The translations under genes were made by a program, and so were the position numbers. A DNA stretch of 56,822 nucleotides from Pelomyxa schiedti (taxonomy: Eukaryota; Evosea; Pelobiontida; Pelomyxidae), in assembly GCA_020536535.1 (NCBI GenBank), contig JAHLWZ010000424.1, positions 1 through 56,822 on the forward strand, in the 5' to 3' direction. Below the pieces are notes generated by a model, which was not told the origin of the DNA, did not search any database, and was given only the letters and a program-made list of their open reading frames with translations. Position 1 is the stretch's first letter. Every line of letters begins with the position of its first letter. This document shows positions 13,192-22,900 of the stretch, piece by piece.

Positions 13192-13390
13192 TACACTTAC
13201 ACACCAACCACTGTACAAACCCAGAATTGTACAAAAAGTGTAACACCATACCCCAAAGCAAAACGCAATCATCACCAGTATACTGAGAAGTATAAACCGA
13301 AATAATACTCTTGTCCAACTATTTGCTTTTCAAAATTTTTGTGGGTAACAACAGATAACAAATAACACAATAATATCTCACATATTTTGT

Positions 13391-14728
13391 TTACAAGAGA
13401 CCGCCAGAGTTCGAGTTTTGTAGTGATGAAGAGGAAGAAGAGGTACTTGGACCCGAGGTGACTTGGGCATAGTACTCCACATCAGGCTTCATGTCACTGG
13501 TACCAACGCCATTGATGAAGAACAAGTGGCTGCGGGAGTTCGGGTTGGTCTCGAACAGAACGAACCTGGAGCCGACTTGGTATCCCCCCTTGAGCTGGGC
13601 CAGCTGCCCATACACAGTATCCACGACGGTTCTGTTGACATGCACCGCGTAGTCGGGCCGCGTGAGCGAGTTGATGGAGTCCGAGAGTGACAGAGCGAAG
13701 AACATGTGGTTCATGGTGGTGAGGGAGTTGACGCGGTTGACGTAGTACACGAGCACGCCGAGGAGCGAGACGAACGTGGGGTGGTCGAGCACCGGGTCCC
13801 CGAGTAGGTTCACGGCCGCGTTGTCGGGGTCCCCGTGGACCACGTGGTTGATTTCCTGCACAAAGTACCGCAGCAGCACCTCGGGAACGAGGTTGAAAGA
13901 GCTAGGCAGAGGAATCTAAATGTGGATATAAGTCAAGAGACATGGATATTAACAAAAAAGAATGGAAAAAAGTAAGGTACCAGCACTTGAGAATGGGTAA
14001 AATGGGTAAAACAAAAAAAAAAAAAAAGGGGGGGGGGGGGGGGGGGGGGGGGTGAACGAATCGGGGAGTGGTAATGTAAATTGGTATTTGTGCATACGAT
14101 TTCTTCCTTAAATCGTTTGTAGGACGTAACAAAATCGGGCTCCTTGGTCTNNNNNNNNNNNNNNNNNNNNNNNNNNNNNNNNNNNNNNNNNNNNNNNNNN
14201 NNNNNNNNNNNNNNNNNNNNNNNNNNNNNNNNNNNNNNNNNNNNNNNNNNAGATTCCTCTGCCTAGCTCTTTCAACCTCGTTCCCGAGGTGCTGCTGCGG
14301 TACTTTGTGCAGGAAATCAACCACGTGGTCCACGGGGACCCCGACAACGCGGCCGTGAACCTACTCGGGGAGTGGTAATGTAAATTGGTATTTGTGCATA
14401 CGATTTCTTCCTTAAATCGTTTGTAGGACGTAACAAAATCGGGCTCCTTGGTCTCTGCGCAGTTCATGATGAACTTGTTGATGTCGTCGTAGGTTGCGTT
14501 CCACGCAGCCACGTAAGTTGGCTTTGGCGCCCCGGTGAGCATCATGCACGAGTGCTGCATTTTCTTCAAATACACACTCATGGGATCGTTTGCTGCCGCC
14601 GTCGTCGGTGTCCTTCGCACTGCTGCTGCCGTCGTCGTAGCCGTTGTCGGTGAGGCCGTAGTCGACGGCGTCGACGCTGACGCCGCGCAACTACCGCCGC
14701 CGCCACTGCCGCCATTGTGGGATTCCGC

Positions 14729-14775
<47 letters not shown>

Positions 14776-14965
14776 CATGTTCATGTACGCAACACCGATT
14801 GGGGGTAGCAAGCGTAGCGTCGGTCGTAGTCGTGGTCGCCGCCACGCCAACGCTTGGCATCGGCGTTGCCCTTGCGTGGCAATATTCACGCGTGGACTGA
14901 CAAAAGTTGTGCAAGGCCATGAACTTGTTCATGGTGTAGCGTTGCATGTTCATCTGCTGTGTCAT
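13391..14965 (-). CDS. Unknown protein with poly-Gln and low-complexity region, interrupted by assembly gap
   Basis: I do not recognise this gene. From ATG at 14965 it begins with a short conserved-looking segment (MQRYTMNKFMALHNFCQ), then a His/Gln/Ser/Gly/Thr low-complexity stretch including a CAA run (about 14730-14774), then MSVYLKKMQHSCMML and EPDFVTSYKRFKEEI. An intron (donor about 14100, acceptor about 13918, running through the A and G homopolymers) leads to IPLPSSFNLVPEVLLRYFVQEINHVVHGDPDN and a globular C-terminal part ending at 13391. The 100-N gap and flanking duplicates at 13798-14454 are assembly artefacts: joining 14150 directly to 14455 restores one collinear gene. The helical, hydrophobic C-terminal 160 residues look like a real domain. 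The start lies 97 nt from the divergent GlcNAc kinase gene. Confidence 0.65.
14013..14052. repeat. A15-G25 homopolymer tract inside an intron
   Basis: About 15 A are followed by about 25 G on the plus strand, inside the predicted intron of the unknown gene. It lies about 100 nt from the N gap and is a likely reason for the assembly break. The length may not be exact. Confidence 0.85.
14151..14250. other. Assembly gap, 100 N
   Basis: Exactly 100 N, a typical scaffold placeholder of unknown size. The left flank 14061-14150 is repeated exactly at 14365-14454. The right flank 14251-14370 is the reverse complement of 13798-13917. The gap therefore probably spans no missing unique sequence. Confidence 0.98.
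14251..14454. repeat. Fold-back chimera copy beside the gap
   Basis: 14251-14370 is an inverted copy of 13798-13917 (120 nt). It is joined through a shared TCGGGG to 14365-14454, a direct copy of 14061-14150 (90 nt). Both copies look exact by eye. The inverted join at a few bases of homology inside one gene is the pattern of an amplification chimera rather than a biological duplication. Confidence 0.88.
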
Positions 14966-15062
14966 TCTCTCTCGCGCACTGTTAACTTCTTACTATTTTC
15001 TCCTTTATTCAGAATACTGGATTCGGCGAAACATCACACAGAAGGCTCAAAAAGTCGAAAGC
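14966..15062. promoter_or_regulatory. Short divergent promoter region
   Basis: Only 97 nt separate the start codons of the unknown poly-Gln gene (minus) and the GlcNAc kinase gene (plus). It holds a T/C-rich stretch (14980-15010) and no element I can name. The two genes may share control. Confidence 0.4.
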
Positions 15063-15723
15063 ATGTCCAGTTGTGGCCGGGCGAGGAGATCTGTGGTTCT
15101 CGGGGTAGATGGTGGGGGAACGACAACCAGGACGATTGTTGTTGATGCCAGTGACCCCAGGTCGGTCACGTCTGCTGCCACAGCCACTGTTCTCGGTAAC
15201 TTTTTGCGTTCGTCGTTTCTTTCCTTTTTTTTTCCTCCCCCATCGTAATAGCTCCAACACCTTCTCTTATCTTTGTCAATTCATTTAGTGAGTAGGGGAG
15301 GAAATCTTTACGGGGGCTTCAAATCCGAATAGCGTTGGGGAAGAAAAAGCACGTGGAATTATTCAAACTGGTATCCAAAAGGCACTTGCCTCTGCCGGTT
15401 GCACTCCTGATGAAGGTACGTACCATATGTTTTATTCTCATTTGTGTGCTTAACAATGCTAAATAATTCTTCGGCAGTTGTTGGTATCTGCCTAGGGATG
15501 AGTGGCGTAGATCGCCCAGAGGACAAGGTTTTGGTTAGGGGATGGGTCAGTGAATGCCTTGGTGCAATGGATAATGTGATTATCAACAATGACGCTTCTG
15601 TTGCCCTTGCCAATGCAACTGGTGGGATTCTGAATGGAGTTGTTGTCATCAGCGGAACCGGAACGATTGCCTATGGCTGGGATTCTGCAACAGGAAAGAG
15701 TTGCCGTGCCGCTGGATGGGGGT

Positions 15724-15775
<52 letters not shown>

Positions 15776-16435
15776 AATTTCTCACTTTTCAAGACCACTT
15801 CTAGGTGACGAAGGCAGTGGCCACGATGTAGGCTCTCTGATACTGCGCGCTGTCACATCTGCAGAGGCACTCTCATTTATTTGTTTCATTGGTTAATTTA
15901 ATGAATTTTATCCAGGATGGGAGAGGACCTAGTACTTTGCTTCATCAAGCTGTATTAACAAGATTAGAGGTACCATCATAAAACAACAGTGCCCTTGCAT
16001 TAACTTTAAACAACAAGCTCAGGCAAGCTACGGATTTAATTCCTTGGGCCTACAAGTCAGATGATAGCTGGGCAAGAATTGCTGACTTGGCAATTCTAGC
16101 TGTTGAATGTGCAGAAAAAGGAGATGCTGTTGCACGCTCCATTCTGGAGCATGCCGCAAAAAAGCTCCAGGCATTCCGCAAAAACCAATCATGGTTTGAC
16201 TAAAACACCACAGAACACTGTCTTGACTGTCATTAACAAACTTGGGCTGGAGCACACAGCCGCTATACCTATTGTGTTCGCAGGCAGCTTAATTGCTAAG
16301 GACACCTTAGTAACCAAACTCCTGAAAGAAGGACTGTTGGCTGAACTCCCCAATGCCAATATTCAGATACCAAAAAATAGTGCCACAATAGGTGCTGCCA
16401 TGATGGCCATCAGGCAGTATGAGAAAAAAGTGTAA
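15063..16435 (+). CDS. N-acetylglucosamine kinase (BadF/BadG/BcrA ATPase family)
   Basis: Cytosolic sugar kinase that phosphorylates N-acetylglucosamine at O6, feeding salvaged amino sugar into the UDP-GlcNAc pathway. Visible motifs: the phosphate-1 loop GVDGGGTTTRT (about 15095), GASNPNSVGEEKA, CLGMSGVDRPEDK, INNDASVALANAT, the phosphate-2 loop ISGTGTIAYGW (about 15650), GWGPLLGDEGSGHDVG, EDGRGP and the adenosine-side FAGSL (about 16280), ending IRQYEKKV-TAA. These fit a single NAGK of normal length. The start gives MSSCGRARRSVVLGVDGGG, close to the usual N-terminus. At least six introns are needed; two look GC-AG (15867-15915 and 16171-16213), and one begins beside a CT microsatellite. Its 3' end faces the secreted chitin-binding-like gene, so substrate supply and wall turnover may be related, but that is only proximity. 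Confidence 0.9.
15725..15772. repeat. (CT)n microsatellite in an intron
   Basis: About 24 copies of the dinucleotide CT, uninterrupted, forming the polypyrimidine part of the intron between GWG and PLLGDEGSG of the GlcNAc kinase gene. The copy number is likely variable. Confidence 0.95.
15867..15915 (+). other. GC-AG intron in the GlcNAc kinase gene
   Basis: The exon ends ...VTSAE at 15866 and resumes DGRGPST at 15916. The 49 nt between begin GCACTC, end TATCCAG and contain stops. No GT donor fits the frame nearby. Confidence 0.7.
16171..16213 (+). other. GC-AG intron in the GlcNAc kinase gene
   Basis: HAAKKLQ ends at 16170 and NTVLTVINKLGL resumes at 16214 in frame. The intervening 43 nt start GCATTC, end CCACAG and include an in-frame TAA, so they must be removed. 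The only GT nearby would leave a 20-nt intron and a stop. Confidence 0.72.
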
Positions 16436-16539
16436 AGAAAAGCACTTGTTTTTTGGAACACATTTTTTTGAGTTTGTCAAGAAAATACACTCCACCACGA
16501 GTGTTGTCTATCAACTTCATCGGCTGCATTGGTGTAAGT

Positions 16540-17490
16540 TTAACAATATTGGTTGAGTTGAATAATACCAAGTGAGGTCAGTAAGGTAGGCACATCTTTC
16601 AAAGACTCCTCTGTGACTGTAATTGGTGAAGTGGCTACTGAGGGGATCCTGCAAGGGTTGGCCAGCTTCATTGAAATTGGTGTAGTATCTGTTGGGAATG
16701 CACATGTGGTCCCAGGTGCGCATTGATGAACTGCACCAAGGAACGTGCCACACTGAAGGAACAAACCAGGTTGCCCACGCAAACAAGCATAACCAATGTG
16801 TCCACGACATATACGCAAGATAGCCCGAGCTGGAACACATTAAGGTAAAGAAGAACGCATAGAAGACATACTTGTAGTGTTTTCTTCCAGACATGGGAAA
16901 GCCGCTCCGAAATCCAGTGCTATGCACGTTGTTCCTACGGGACATTTCCTTACGGAAGCCTCACTGTCCACACACTGCACATAGCGCGAGGTATCACCCC
17001 CAAAGCAAGAGTATCCAAATGATAGGCCCAGAAGTCGAGTGTTCTCTTCACACATTGCCGTAATATTCTCTGTTCCAGGTGGTGGTAACTCGGGCAGTGC
17101 TGTTTTCAAACACAATTAATTGGAAGTGTAGAGGAAGCGATAACGTACAAGGAACGATGGCATTGCAAGGTCCCGTCTCAGATGGAGCCATAAGTCCACA
17201 CAGTGTCCCCAGTGGGCACTGTTGTACAGAATGAACCAACTCAGCCATATGACAGTCAATGTAAACACGCGACGTAGGTCCCTCAGGGCATACAAATATG
17301 TGCAAATTAGGATCAAACGAGTTGCATAGAGCCAGTGTGTCGTTGAATGTGTACATAGTGAGGGCATCTTGGCCTAAAAAGGGGGGAAAAAACCCAAGTC
17401 CGTTAAATGGCCACTCGTAATCACTACGGCAGTAATACCTAGAGTCAATGACATGAAGATAGCAAAAACAAGTGCGTATAACGCTGCCAT
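16540..17490 (-). CDS. Secreted Cys-rich protein with three CBM19/chitin-binding-like repeats
   Basis: Likely secreted or wall-associated. From ATG at 17490 the first residues MAALYALVFAIFMSLTL form a signal peptide. After a short intron come three repeats of about 65-75 residues, each with the same Cys spacing and the closing motif CPxGTxC or CAPGTTC: repeat 1 (about 17120-17370, ...QQCPLGTLCGL), repeat 2 (about 16850-17105, ...RKCPVGTTCIAL) and repeat 3 (about 16550-16830, ...HQCAPGTTCAF). An intron separates each pair of repeats. The GTTC motif with a preceding aromatic strand (SRYVQC, GLFLQC) resembles carbohydrate-binding family 19, which binds chitin. The assignment is by pattern only. 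Ends at TAA 16540-16542, 104 nt from the stop of the GlcNAc kinase gene, convergent. Confidence 0.7.
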
Positions 17491-17973
17491 ATTCACGGTG
17501 TTGCAGGTGTGAAAAAGTCACAGTGTATAACAACAATAAGATCTTGCTGCAAACGACAATATTCATTCTTTTACTGTTGACGACACCAACTTATGATGAA
17601 CGTCCCACTGGGAGCCATTTTTTTCCCGTTCTAATGAAAAGTGTTGGTGAATCTGAAGGCCTGAGAAGCAATATGTCCGGGGAGTGATGCCAAACGCGTC
17701 ACCCCACGTACGAGACACAATGTTGGGCTACATCCATTTCGATCAGATCTGGTAGCGGATTGGATTCCTTCTGGAACAAGAACGGAAACTGAGCACTTTT
17801 TAGCACCGGCGAAAACAAACAACAAACAACAAACAAAAAAGAAAAAGGAAACAAACCGCAGTACAACTAACAAGCAACAAGACAAGCACAAAGTAAAGCA
17901 ACAAAGGAACAAAGCGACAAGCAAAAATAATAAACAAAGCAAAGTAGATCTAAAACCAGAAAGGCAGACAAGG
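17491..17973. promoter_or_regulatory. Divergent intergenic region, secreted protein / eRF1
   Basis: These 483 nt lie between two divergent start codons. The eRF1-proximal part (about 17810-17970) is A/C-rich and almost free of T, with repeated AACAAAC units. This looks like an unstructured 5' leader of a highly translated mRNA, which is an inference. No gene is evident. Confidence 0.45.
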
Positions 17974-19596
17974 ATGGACAAGACAACGACAAGCGCGGAC
18001 ATGGATCCGGAAGTAAGGCAGTTCTTGATTCGCAAACAAGTGAAAGCGCTATCCGAGGCGCGAGGGAACGGCACCAGCATGATCTCACTTATGATCCCGC
18101 CCCGCGACAAGGTCTCTGTGGTGAACAAAATGCTCGTGGAGGAGATGGGCACCGCGTCGTGCATCAAATCTCGTGTCAACCGTTTGAGTGTGCAATCAGC
18201 CATCACTTCGACCCAAAATCGCCTCAAGGTTTGCGGTTTTCTTTCTCCCCACTTTGCATCACCTCACAAATTGTACAGCTGTATAATAGGATACCCAAAA
18301 ATGGATTGGTGATTTACTGTGGCAACGTGGTGACTGATCAAACCAAGGAGCGCCAGCTCACGATCGACTTTGAGCCGTTCAAGCCCATTCATCGTTTCAT
18401 GTACCTCTGTGACAGCAGGTTCCACACAGAACCGCTGAAGGAATTGCTGGAGTGTTCTGAGAAGTTTGGTTTCATAATTGTTGACGGAAGTGGTGCTCTG
18501 TTTGGGTATCTCAGCAAAAACTCATAAACAAGGCTCTAACACTCTTTTGCAGAACTGTCTCTGGAAGCACAAGGGAAATTTTACACAAGTTTGCAGTCGA
18601 CCTTCCCAAGAAGCATGGCCGGGGAGGGCAGTCTGCTTTGCGCTTTGCTCGTTTACGTTTGGAGAAGAGGCACAACTTTCTTCGCAGGGTCGCGGAAGTG
18701 GCAACGCAAGTCTTCATCACAAATGACATGGTAGAGCTTCCCTCCAATAGTTTTAGCTTTTCATTTCGATTAATACCCCGTAGCCTAATGTCTCTGGGCT
18801 TATCCTTGCTGGGCTTGCCGACTTCAAGAACGACCTATCAGCGTCTGATTTGTTTGACCCAAGGCTGAAGGCTGTTGTTCTAAAGATAGTTGATATCTGC
18901 TATGGTGGTGAGAGTGGGTTCAACCAAGCCATCGACCTCTCCGCCGACGCCCTTGGTGATGTCAAGCTCGTTCAAGAAAAGAAGAAGCTCTCTACATTCT
19001 TTGAGCATGTTGCCACCGACACGGGCCGCTACTCTTTTGGCATTGTTGACACCCTCCAAGCTTGTGAAATGGGTGCAGCAGAGAAACTTCTGGTGTGGGA
19101 AAATTTGGACTTGACTCGCTACACACTGGTCGACCCTACAACGGGGGAAGAACAAGTCCGCATTCTAAGTCCGACCCAGGTCACCGAATCTGCCAGTTTT
19201 GTAGACCAAAAAACGGGGCATGAATTAGAAGTCCTTTCTACCGAGTCTTTTGTGGAGTGGCTCACACAAACTTATAAGAAGTTTGGTGCTACCTTAGAGT
19301 TCATCACAAATAAGGTATGTTCGCCATAGAACACGGCACACAACATAAATAAAACTATCAACGCACTGCTATCTTGCTTTACTACTTTGACTTACACTTT
19401 TTTCTAGTCAGAGGAAGGCCTACAATTTGTTAGAGGGTTTGGAGGAATTGGGGCCATACTCCGTTACAGAGTTGACTTCCTATCACTCTCTGGAGAGGAG
19501 GGAGACGCCATCCCAGAGGGCAAGAATTCTGACGATCTTGATGACGACGATGATGACATTGACGATGAATACTTCGACATGGAACACCCGTTTTGA
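17974..19596 (+). CDS. eRF1: Eukaryotic peptide chain release factor 1 (eRF1)
   Basis: Recognises all stop codons in the ribosomal A site and triggers peptide release together with eRF3. The spliced protein is collinear with eRF1 from end to end: [13 protein letters not shown], the N-domain loop near 18148-18172, YLCDSRF (the intact YxCxxxF element, about 18400), the catalytic GRGGQSA (about 18620), [34 protein letters not shown] and [13 protein letters not shown]. It ends in an acidic tail ([21 protein letters not shown]) before TGA 19594-19596, as in other eRF1s. Introns fall after RLK, after GALFG, after ITNDM and after FITNK. The loop normally reading TASNIKS is TASCIKS here (codon TGC for Asn). 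All three stop codons end genes in this window, so there is no sign of reassignment. The start is the first Met, with [21 protein letters not shown]. Confidence 0.95.
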
Positions 19597-19975
19597 CTGA
19601 CCGGTTCAAATGGTGTTGCCGCCGCTTCGGTCGGGGTATCTTTCCCTCTCTTCACTTTGAGTCCTAATGTTTCTTTTCCAGGCCAGCCCTCGTGCTGCTG
19701 TTCGTACAGCCCCTGCCCCATCTCCTTTGCGCAAGTGGTAAACAATTCCACCAACTAACTCAAGTGAGTAGTACCCTTTGCTCTTTTTCACATTACCAAC
19801 AAATCAACTAGGTTCCCATTTACATTGTTCCCAATAAATTACTTCCGTTCTAATGTGGGACAATAATAAACAAATTTCTTTGAAACTCAAGTTTCTTTCT
19901 TGGTCTTTATTCCTTTCAAAAACGGGTGTTTTCGCACCCTACAAGTGAGTTGTGGGCAAAGTAGTTAGTTTAGTG
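19597..19975. other. Convergent intergenic spacer
   Basis: The 3' ends of eRF1 (plus) and the NACHT-WD40 gene (minus) face each other across 379 nt. AATAAA hexamers at 19832-19837 and 19865-19870 on the plus strand could direct polyadenylation of eRF1. I see no gene. Confidence 0.4.
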
Positions 19976-22900
19976 TTACAGAGTGTCATCCTCATCACTA
20001 GTGTCTTCATTTTCGTCAGAGGATGACGAGGGGGTGGTGGGTTTGAGCTTGGTTTGTGTGTTGGTGTTAGTGGTTGTGGGTTTGGTGGTAGTAGTAGGTT
20101 TTTGTGGAGCTGTTGGTTTCTCAGTTTTTGCGTCGGCGTCGGTCTTTTTGCCCCTTCTTAGAGAGGGGAATTTTGACTTGGTTTTTGGCTCTTTGCTTGG
20201 CTTGCCGTCCTTGTTTGGCACCCCCAGAGCCTGGGCAACAATGCTGCCGCTTCCCCTGAGGAGGTCGTTGCTAAACAGTTCATCGCGGGGAACTGGAGCA
20301 GAAGCACGTGGATTCGTGACAACCACGTTCGGTTTTGGGTCCGTGCTGCTGGTATTATCGGGGGGGGCGGATGATTTGCGTTCGGGAGAAGGGGAAGTAC
20401 TGGTTCTATCAAGTACTTTGTGAGTGACGGGTGGTGTTTGGGGATTCGGTTTTACTGCAATCTTCCAACCAGGTTTAATAACTGCTTTGTTGACTATCTG
20501 GGCAAACGACGCGTCAGGAACGGGAGTGGCAATAGGAGCAGTGATCTTTCCGACTACCCGAGAGAGAGCCTCGTGAGTGCTATGGGTTGATGTTGCCGGT
20601 TTTGGTTGGGCTTCGACATTTGTATTTGGAAGTGCCTGCCTTTCTTTTCCTGTCTCTTCATCTTTCTTTCCTTCTTCCTCCCCTTCCTCGTCCTCTTCTG
20701 CCTGTTCTTCTCCTTCCTCTTCCTCCTCATCCCCTTCCTCTTCCTCTTCTTCCTCCTTGGCTTTTGTTTTCCCCTCTCCTGCAGCAGCCTTGCTGGAATT
20801 GGCACACTCATCTTTGTCGCCCGCGTCTTCTTGTGCCTCTTCAGATTCATCATCGCTGTCAGATTCTTCGTAGTAATCATCATCCACGTCCCAGTCATCT
20901 TCCTCCTCACTGCTACTTGACTCTTCGTCTTCAATATTATTCAGAGTTTGCTCTTGTATTTCACTGGGGCCAAATTAGAGAATACCAAAGTCACACGATT
21001 ATTTACCTGACAAGTCCCACATATTGTATGAACTCCGTGTTTGTCGCCTCTCCAGAGTCGTGTATTACAATGTGAAGTAGAACTTCTTTTACATCGCCAC
21101 AACAGTGTAAAGCTTGGATTGGAATGGGAGAATCTGTACTGGCTGCTTCATTAGTTGTCCAGATGTAAATACCAGGAAGATGCAAGACTTTGCACAAGGC
21201 ATCAACAACACCAACCAGCCGAGAGACATTGGAATTGGGAATGATGTTAAGCATAGGTTTGTTGTGCCAACTGAAGAAGCCTTCCACGTACGTGCAAAAC
21301 ACATCCTGTAAAATACACCACTCTTCAATCACTTGTTCGTATGGCTCAATATCTGTCTGATACAATTCATGAAGAGCTTTGGATGAGTCTAAGCTTTCTG
21401 GGATGCGGGAGAGAAGGTCTTTGGGGGAGTCAAGTTCACCAAGATTTTCTCCTTTAATAAACCCCTTTGCTTGTGTCTTGAAAGCATCCCATGCATTCAA
21501 ATAGTTTTTCCTTGCTTTTCTGACTTGTGACCAGTGTGGAAGTAATTTACAGCTCCCTGGATGGAATAGAGCCGCGGATTTTATCTCGAGGGAAACAATT
21601 TTTCGTAAATCCAAATCGCCACACTGCGATAGTAGTGAAAAGAGTGCTTTATCTCGGACATCCCCTTGCTCAATGAAGGTATGCGGAGAAGAGCCTTTCG
21701 CACTGTGAAATCCGAAGTCCAACCCCTGGTAGTGAGCAACATGTGTCAGTTCAGTTTTCGTACTAGAAGCTTCAAGTTGTGCCCCCTGCTGTTTCAAGAA
21801 AAGTTTATTGATAGGGCTCAACCCATGTGAACTTAAGAACATGGCACCGGCGGTCATCACTGGTATAGATCCAGTGGTAATGGGAACTCGTTTGGTTAAA
21901 GACACTTTATAAACGCCGCGGAATAACTTGACTGAAAACCAATAAAAGCAACAATCTGTTGCCACTACTACGATCTCACCTTGGGCAACATGTCCATTGA
22001 AGTCATCAGGGAATTGAATATGTGCAATAAACTCTCTGTTTATAACATCAAAAATCGAGAGCACGTTATCTGCACACTCAAATACAATCAAGCGACCTTG
22101 AATGCAACTGTAATCCAAAAAGGGTTCAGATAACGTGAAAGTACTAGATTTAGAGAGTTCAAGGGGTAACTCTCCTTTACATTCTTGTATGAAAAACTCT
22201 TTCGAAGAGACAAATATGATAAGATCTCCAGTTGGGGAAAAAATTAGGTCACGGCAATCGCGATAACTTCGTAGAGTCCTCCTTTCCACCAAGTCAACTA
22301 CTTGCATAAATCTTTCTTTACGTGAATTGTCCAGAGTCAAGACATTCATCAATTTGTTGTCCATAGAAAAGTAACCTACAGTCACAGTTTTCTTTGGTGC
22401 CTCCTCAGGGAGCTTGAATCTGCAAATGCTTCCAGCTTTGGGATCAAGTATTCCAATTGCCGCCCCGTCACTTTCCACTACAACAGCCAACTGTGCGTCC
22501 CGAGTAAACTTGAAGGATCCTCTGATCTGCTTTGGATACTGAAGGGGTGGTAGTTTTTCTCCTGTTTTAGTGTCCCACCTTTGCAGTATAGTGGGAGAAT
22601 TTGGATTGACAGACGGGGCACTTTGCTCCCCTTCAACTTTTACCTTCTTGAAATGAGCAGCCAGTACAGAACCATCTGGAGTCAAGAACGATGCCATGTT
22701 CATTGCAGTGGTAATTGTTGTTGAGAACAGGAACTCTTTTGTTTCTGTGTCCCAATATGAGATGACTTCAACGTTTTTATTTTTTAAAGACCAGCCATGG
22801 CTGATCATTCTCGAGCCATCAGGGGAAATAACACCCCCAAGTCCCATATGAGGATGTGGCACAGTGGATTGCCGCGGGGATTTGAAATTGATGTCTTTCA

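Noticed and set aside
13798..14454. Inverted repeat or transposon end around the N gap
   Set aside because: The copies are exact, lie within one gene and disappear when the gap is closed; no transposase or target duplication.
14535..15145. Plus-strand frames with poly-Leu or poly-Cys
   Set aside because: Antisense shadows of the CAA (poly-Gln) run in the minus-strand gene.
17974..19596. Genetic code change suggested by the NIKS variant
   Set aside because: TAA, TAG and TGA each end clearly delimited genes here and no conserved domain needs a read-through stop.
20965..21006. Gene boundary between the WD40 region and the acidic protein
   Set aside because: A clean GT-AG intron joins VGLV to the acidic frame, and no start codon context or promoter spacing is present.
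19983..21075. Long plus-strand open frames rich in Ser/Leu/Pro
   Set aside because: They are antisense to the repetitive acidic tail of the NACHT-WD40 gene; GAG/GAA codon runs leave the opposite strand open.
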